A DNA stretch of 15,982 nucleotides from JBCBCP01 sp039178165 (GTDB taxonomy: Bacteria > Pseudomonadota > Alphaproteobacteria > Rhodobacterales > Rhodobacteraceae): positions 1 through 15,982 of the forward strand of contig JBCDFL010000068.1 in assembly GCA_039178165.1 (NCBI GenBank). Reading direction: 5' to 3'. Under the pieces are notes generated by a model. It had not been told where the DNA came from. It searched no databases and worked only from the letters and a program-made list of their open reading frames with translations. A program made the translations under genes and the position numbers. The stretch's first letter is position 1. Each line of letters begins with the position of its first letter. This document shows positions 14,091-15,982 of this stretch, piece by piece.

Positions 14091-14695
14091 AGCGCGTGGG
14101 CCCGTCCCCAGGCGGGCCGCGCGGCGAGGCGGTCGAGGTAAGCCTGCACATGTGGCGCGCCGTTTAGATCCGCACCGAAGCGGTGCCCGGCGGCGAGCGC
14201 GTGGCCCAGCATCACATCCGCCGCGGTGAAGTCCCCGGCCAGATAGGGGCGCCCGTCCGCTAAGTGCGCGTCGACCGCCGCCACCATCTGGCCCAGCAGC
14301 TTGGCGGCGCGTTTAACGTTCACCTCATTGCGCCGCTCCGGCGGCAGCAGCACCGTCTCCACCACCAAGGTGTTGACAGGCGGCATCAGCATGCCTTCGG
14401 CGTAATGCAGCCATTGCAGATAGACGGGGAAGGCCGGGTCCGCGACGTCCGGCACCAGCGCGCCACCCCCGTGACGGGCGAGCAAGTATTGGATGATCGC
14501 CCCGGATTCGAACAGGCGCACATCGCCATCTTCCAGCACGGGCACGCGGCCAAGCGGGGACACTGCCAAGAAGGCCGGATCGCGCATCGCCGGATCGCCC
14601 AAAGTGAAGCGCACCAATTCGTAGCTGAGGCCCAATTCTTCCAGCAGCCACACCACGCGCACGGCCCGCGTCTGCGGCGCGAAATAGAGTTTCAT
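14087..14695 (-). CDS. Glutathione S-transferase family protein
   Basis: A 202-residue cytosolic-type GST. The N-terminal thioredoxin-like domain (1-80) starts MKLYFAPQTRAVRVVWLLEE and has RVPVLEDGD with the cis-Pro, and LFESGAI, whose Glu-Ser binds the gamma-glutamyl part of glutathione. The C-terminal helical domain has the N-capping pattern TAADVMLG. There is no obvious N-terminal catalytic Cys or Tyr; Ser, Thr or Arg near residues 9-11 are possible. The ATG at 14695 is chosen because AGGGAGGA lies 5 nt upstream; the longer in-frame extension would reach a start with no such site. It is the first gene of the three-gene minus-strand operon, two of whose products have glutathione-type folds. 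Confidence 0.9.
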   Translation of the reverse strand: MKLYFAPQTRAVRVVWLLEELGLSYELVRFTLGDPAMRDPAFLAVSPLGRVPVLEDGDVRLFESGAIIQYLLARHGGGALVPDVADPAFPVYLQWLHYAEGMLMPPVNTLVVETVLLPPERRNEVNVKRAAKLLGQMVAAVDAHLADGRPYLAGDFTAADVMLGHALAAGHRFGADLNGAPHVQAYLDRLAARPAWGRAHAL

Positions 14696-14793
14696 CGCTG
14701 TCCTCCCTGCGCCCGAGGCTAGGAGCGCTAGACCGATCCGTCCAGCGCATTTCGCGCTTGGCGCGCCCTGCTGCACACGGCATTGTGACGGCT
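14696..14793. promoter_or_regulatory. Divergent intergenic region between the GST operon and the crotonase gene
   Basis: This 98-bp gap separates two divergent units, so promoters for both should lie here or overlap the gene starts. Directly visible is AGGGAGGA on the minus strand (14701-14708), the GST ribosome binding site. No convincing -35/-10 pair or operator stands out on either strand. The plus-strand gene lacks a clear Shine-Dalgarno before the ATG at 14794. Confidence 0.5.
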
Positions 14794-15519
14794 ATGGCGG
14801 AGGAGTGGATACGGCAAGAGTCGCGCGGCGGGATCGTCACGCTGGTGCTGGACGGCCCGCCGGTCAACGCGCTGGACGCGGGGCGCTTGCACCATTTCGC
14901 GGACATTATCGAACGGATCGAAGCACGCGCGCTGGTCATCACCTCGGCCTGCAAGGTGCTGAGCGCGGGGATGAATCTGCGCACGGCCGCGGCTGCGGAT
15001 TCGGCCGAACAAGCGCGGATCGTGGACGGTCTGAACCGGGCGTTTCTGGCGCTCTATGCGGCGCCCATGCCGACGATCTGCGCGGCGCAAGGCGCGGCCA
15101 TTGCGGGCGGTCTGTTCTTTGTCCTGGCCTCCGACTGGCGCATCGCCGGGCCCACCGCGCAGTTCGGGTTGGCGGAGGTGCGCGTGGGCGTCGATTTCCC
15201 TGCCGGGCCGCTGGGCATCGCGCAGGACGTGCTGGGCCCGGTCGAGGCGCGGCGCCTCATGCTGCCGGGCGAGCCCATCGGCGCGGAGGCCGCCCTGGTC
15301 CGCGGCGTGGTAGACGAGATTGCGGAGGATGCGCAGGCGGCCGCTGCGGCCAAGGCCGAGGCCCTCGCCGCGCTTCCCGCCGCCGCGTACGCCCGGGTGA
15401 AATCGCAACTGCGGGCGCAGAGCATCGCGGCGATACGCGCCGCCATTGCCGAAGAGGACGGCCGGGCCTGGATCGACGCCGATGCCCGCGCCGCGATGGA
15501 AAGGATGCTGACCCGATGA
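14794..15519 (+). CDS. Crotonase/enoyl-CoA hydratase-isomerase family protein
   Basis: A 241-residue crotonase. The CoA-binding and oxyanion-hole segments are SAGMNLR (57-63, in place of the common AGADL) and QGAAIAGGLFFVLASDWRIA (99-118). The third block is FGLAEVRVGVDFPAG (124-138). Enoyl-CoA hydratases use two glutamates. The second (Glu128) is present, but the position of the first (rat Glu144, in GGGCE) is Phe108 here. That favours an isomerase or another crotonase reaction over simple hydration. The start is uncertain: in-frame GTG at 14785 and TTG at 14758 are possible, but ATG 14794 gives the normal N-terminus. The stop overlaps the next start (ATGA), coupling it to the serine hydrolase. 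Confidence 0.87.
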   Translation: MAEEWIRQESRGGIVTLVLDGPPVNALDAGRLHHFADIIERIEARALVITSACKVLSAGMNLRTAAAADSAEQARIVDGLNRAFLALYAAPMPTICAAQGAAIAGGLFFVLASDWRIAGPTAQFGLAEVRVGVDFPAGPLGIAQDVLGPVEARRLMLPGEPIGAEAALVRGVVDEIAEDAQAAAAAKAEALAALPAAAYARVKSQLRAQSIAAIRAAIAEEDGRAWIDADARAAMERMLTR

Positions 15520-15982
15520 GCCTGACCTTCGATCCCGCCAAGTCCCAACGCCTGCACGATTGGATGGACCGCTACGTCAGCTCCCGCCGCTTCGCCGGGT
15601 GCAGCACCCTCATCGCCCAGGACGGGCGGGAGGTGTTCTTCGGCGCGGCGGGGCAGCGGGATGTGGAGGCGAGCGAGCCATTCACCCGCGATACGATCGT
15701 GCGCATCTACTCGATGACAAAACCGATCACATCGCTCGTGATGATGATGCTGGTCGAGGAAGGCCTGATCCACCTCGACGCGCCCGTCTCCGCCGTTCTG
15801 CCGGAATTCAGCGACTGTCACGCGCTTATCCCCGGCGCCACGCGGATCGACCAGACGGAGCCTTGCGCCACGCCGACGCTGCACCAACTGCTGACCCACA
15901 CCTCCGGCCTTAGCTATCCGTTCAACCCCGGCACGCTGGCGGAGGCGATGCAGGCCGAAGATCTGGTCTACAAACACGGGCA
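15516..15982 (+). CDS. Class C beta-lactamase-fold serine hydrolase, N-terminal part (3' end outside window)
   Basis: An open frame of about 155 codons runs from the ATG overlapping the crotonase stop to the window end. It contains the S-x-x-K nucleophile motif SMTK (Ser66, Lys69) in IVRIYSMTKPITSL, and further on QLLTHTSGLSYPF, the conserved block of the beta-lactamase/EstB esterase family. The Tyr-x-Asn and Lys-Thr-Gly-like motifs would lie beyond the window. In non-pathogens such proteins are usually esterases, lactonases or peptidases, not resistance enzymes. No signal peptide is seen (MSLTFDPAKSQRLHDW), so it is probably cytoplasmic. Coupling to a crotonase suggests hydrolysis of an ester or lactone entering CoA metabolism, but this is a guess. 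Confidence 0.85.
   Translation, partial: MSLTFDPAKSQRLHDWMDRYVSSRRFAGCSTLIAQDGREVFFGAAGQRDVEASEPFTRDTIVRIYSMTKPITSLVMMMLVEEGLIHLDAPVSAVLPEFSDCHALIPGATRIDQTEPCATPTLHQLLTHTSGLSYPFNPGTLAEAMQAEDLVYKHG

Noticed and set aside
12906..14141. 411-codon plus-strand frame across the minus-strand operon
   Set aside because: The minus-strand isomerase and SDR have clear family motifs and coupled start and stop codons. This frame is their mirror, rich in Arg, His and Val.
14758..14793. TTG or GTG start for the crotonase
   Set aside because: The ATG at 14794 yields the usual crotonase beginning. The longer forms add an unlikely leader and lack a better ribosome binding site, though GTG 14785 cannot be excluded.
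15516..15982. Beta-lactamase resistance gene
   Set aside because: There is no signal peptide for export, and the context is CoA metabolism. The fold includes many esterases.

Overview
The window is one piece of a high-GC chromosome with dense, co-directional genes and ATGA/TGATG stop-start overlaps. Gene content (CoA-thioester catabolism plus a Liv-type ABC transporter) and a GC hairpin followed by a CCCCGGAGTTGTTTTT-type tail suggest an alphaproteobacterium, probably of the Rhodobacterales/Roseobacter group. That assignment is an inference from style. No rRNA, tRNA, CRISPR array, phage or transposase was seen.

Region 1 (1-7204, + strand) is a catabolic operon. In order it encodes the C-terminal part of an acyl-CoA dehydrogenase, an RhlG-like SDR, an MFE-2-type 3-hydroxyacyl-CoA dehydrogenase SDR, a thiolase, a nitronate monooxygenase-family flavoprotein, a histidine phosphatase-fold protein, an ACAD10/11-type phosphotransferase and an IclR regulator. 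The thiolase is flanked by two inverted copies of a 32-bp intergenic repeat. The kinase, acyl-CoA dehydrogenase, two SDRs and thiolase resemble the parts list of 4-hydroxyacyl-CoA catabolism (the LvaA/ACAD10-11 idea). A CoA ligase and an ordinary enoyl-CoA hydratase are not visible and may lie upstream.

Region 2 (7205-12601, + strand) is a 274-bp regulatory gap followed by a complete branched-chain-type ABC importer: binding protein, LivH, LivM, LivG, LivF. It probably brings in the substrate of region 1 under the adjacent IclR regulator. Three stacked hairpins separate the binding-protein gene from the membrane genes. LivF has Arg in place of the Walker A Lys and LivG has Ala in the signature motif. 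In a head-to-tail dimer both changes fall in the same ATP site. LivM has an extra two-helix C-terminal extension.

Region 3 (12602-12758) is a non-coding convergent junction packed with dyads, including a branched structure and a perfect 22-bp palindrome.

Region 4 (12759-14695, - strand) is a tight three-gene operon: a thioredoxin-fold GST, an atypical SDR whose catalytic Tyr is Phe, and a kappa-GST/2-hydroxychromene-2-carboxylate isomerase-like protein. Divergent from it (14794 to the end, + strand) are a crotonase lacking one of the two hydratase glutamates and the N-terminal part of a class C beta-lactamase-fold serine hydrolase that runs off the window.
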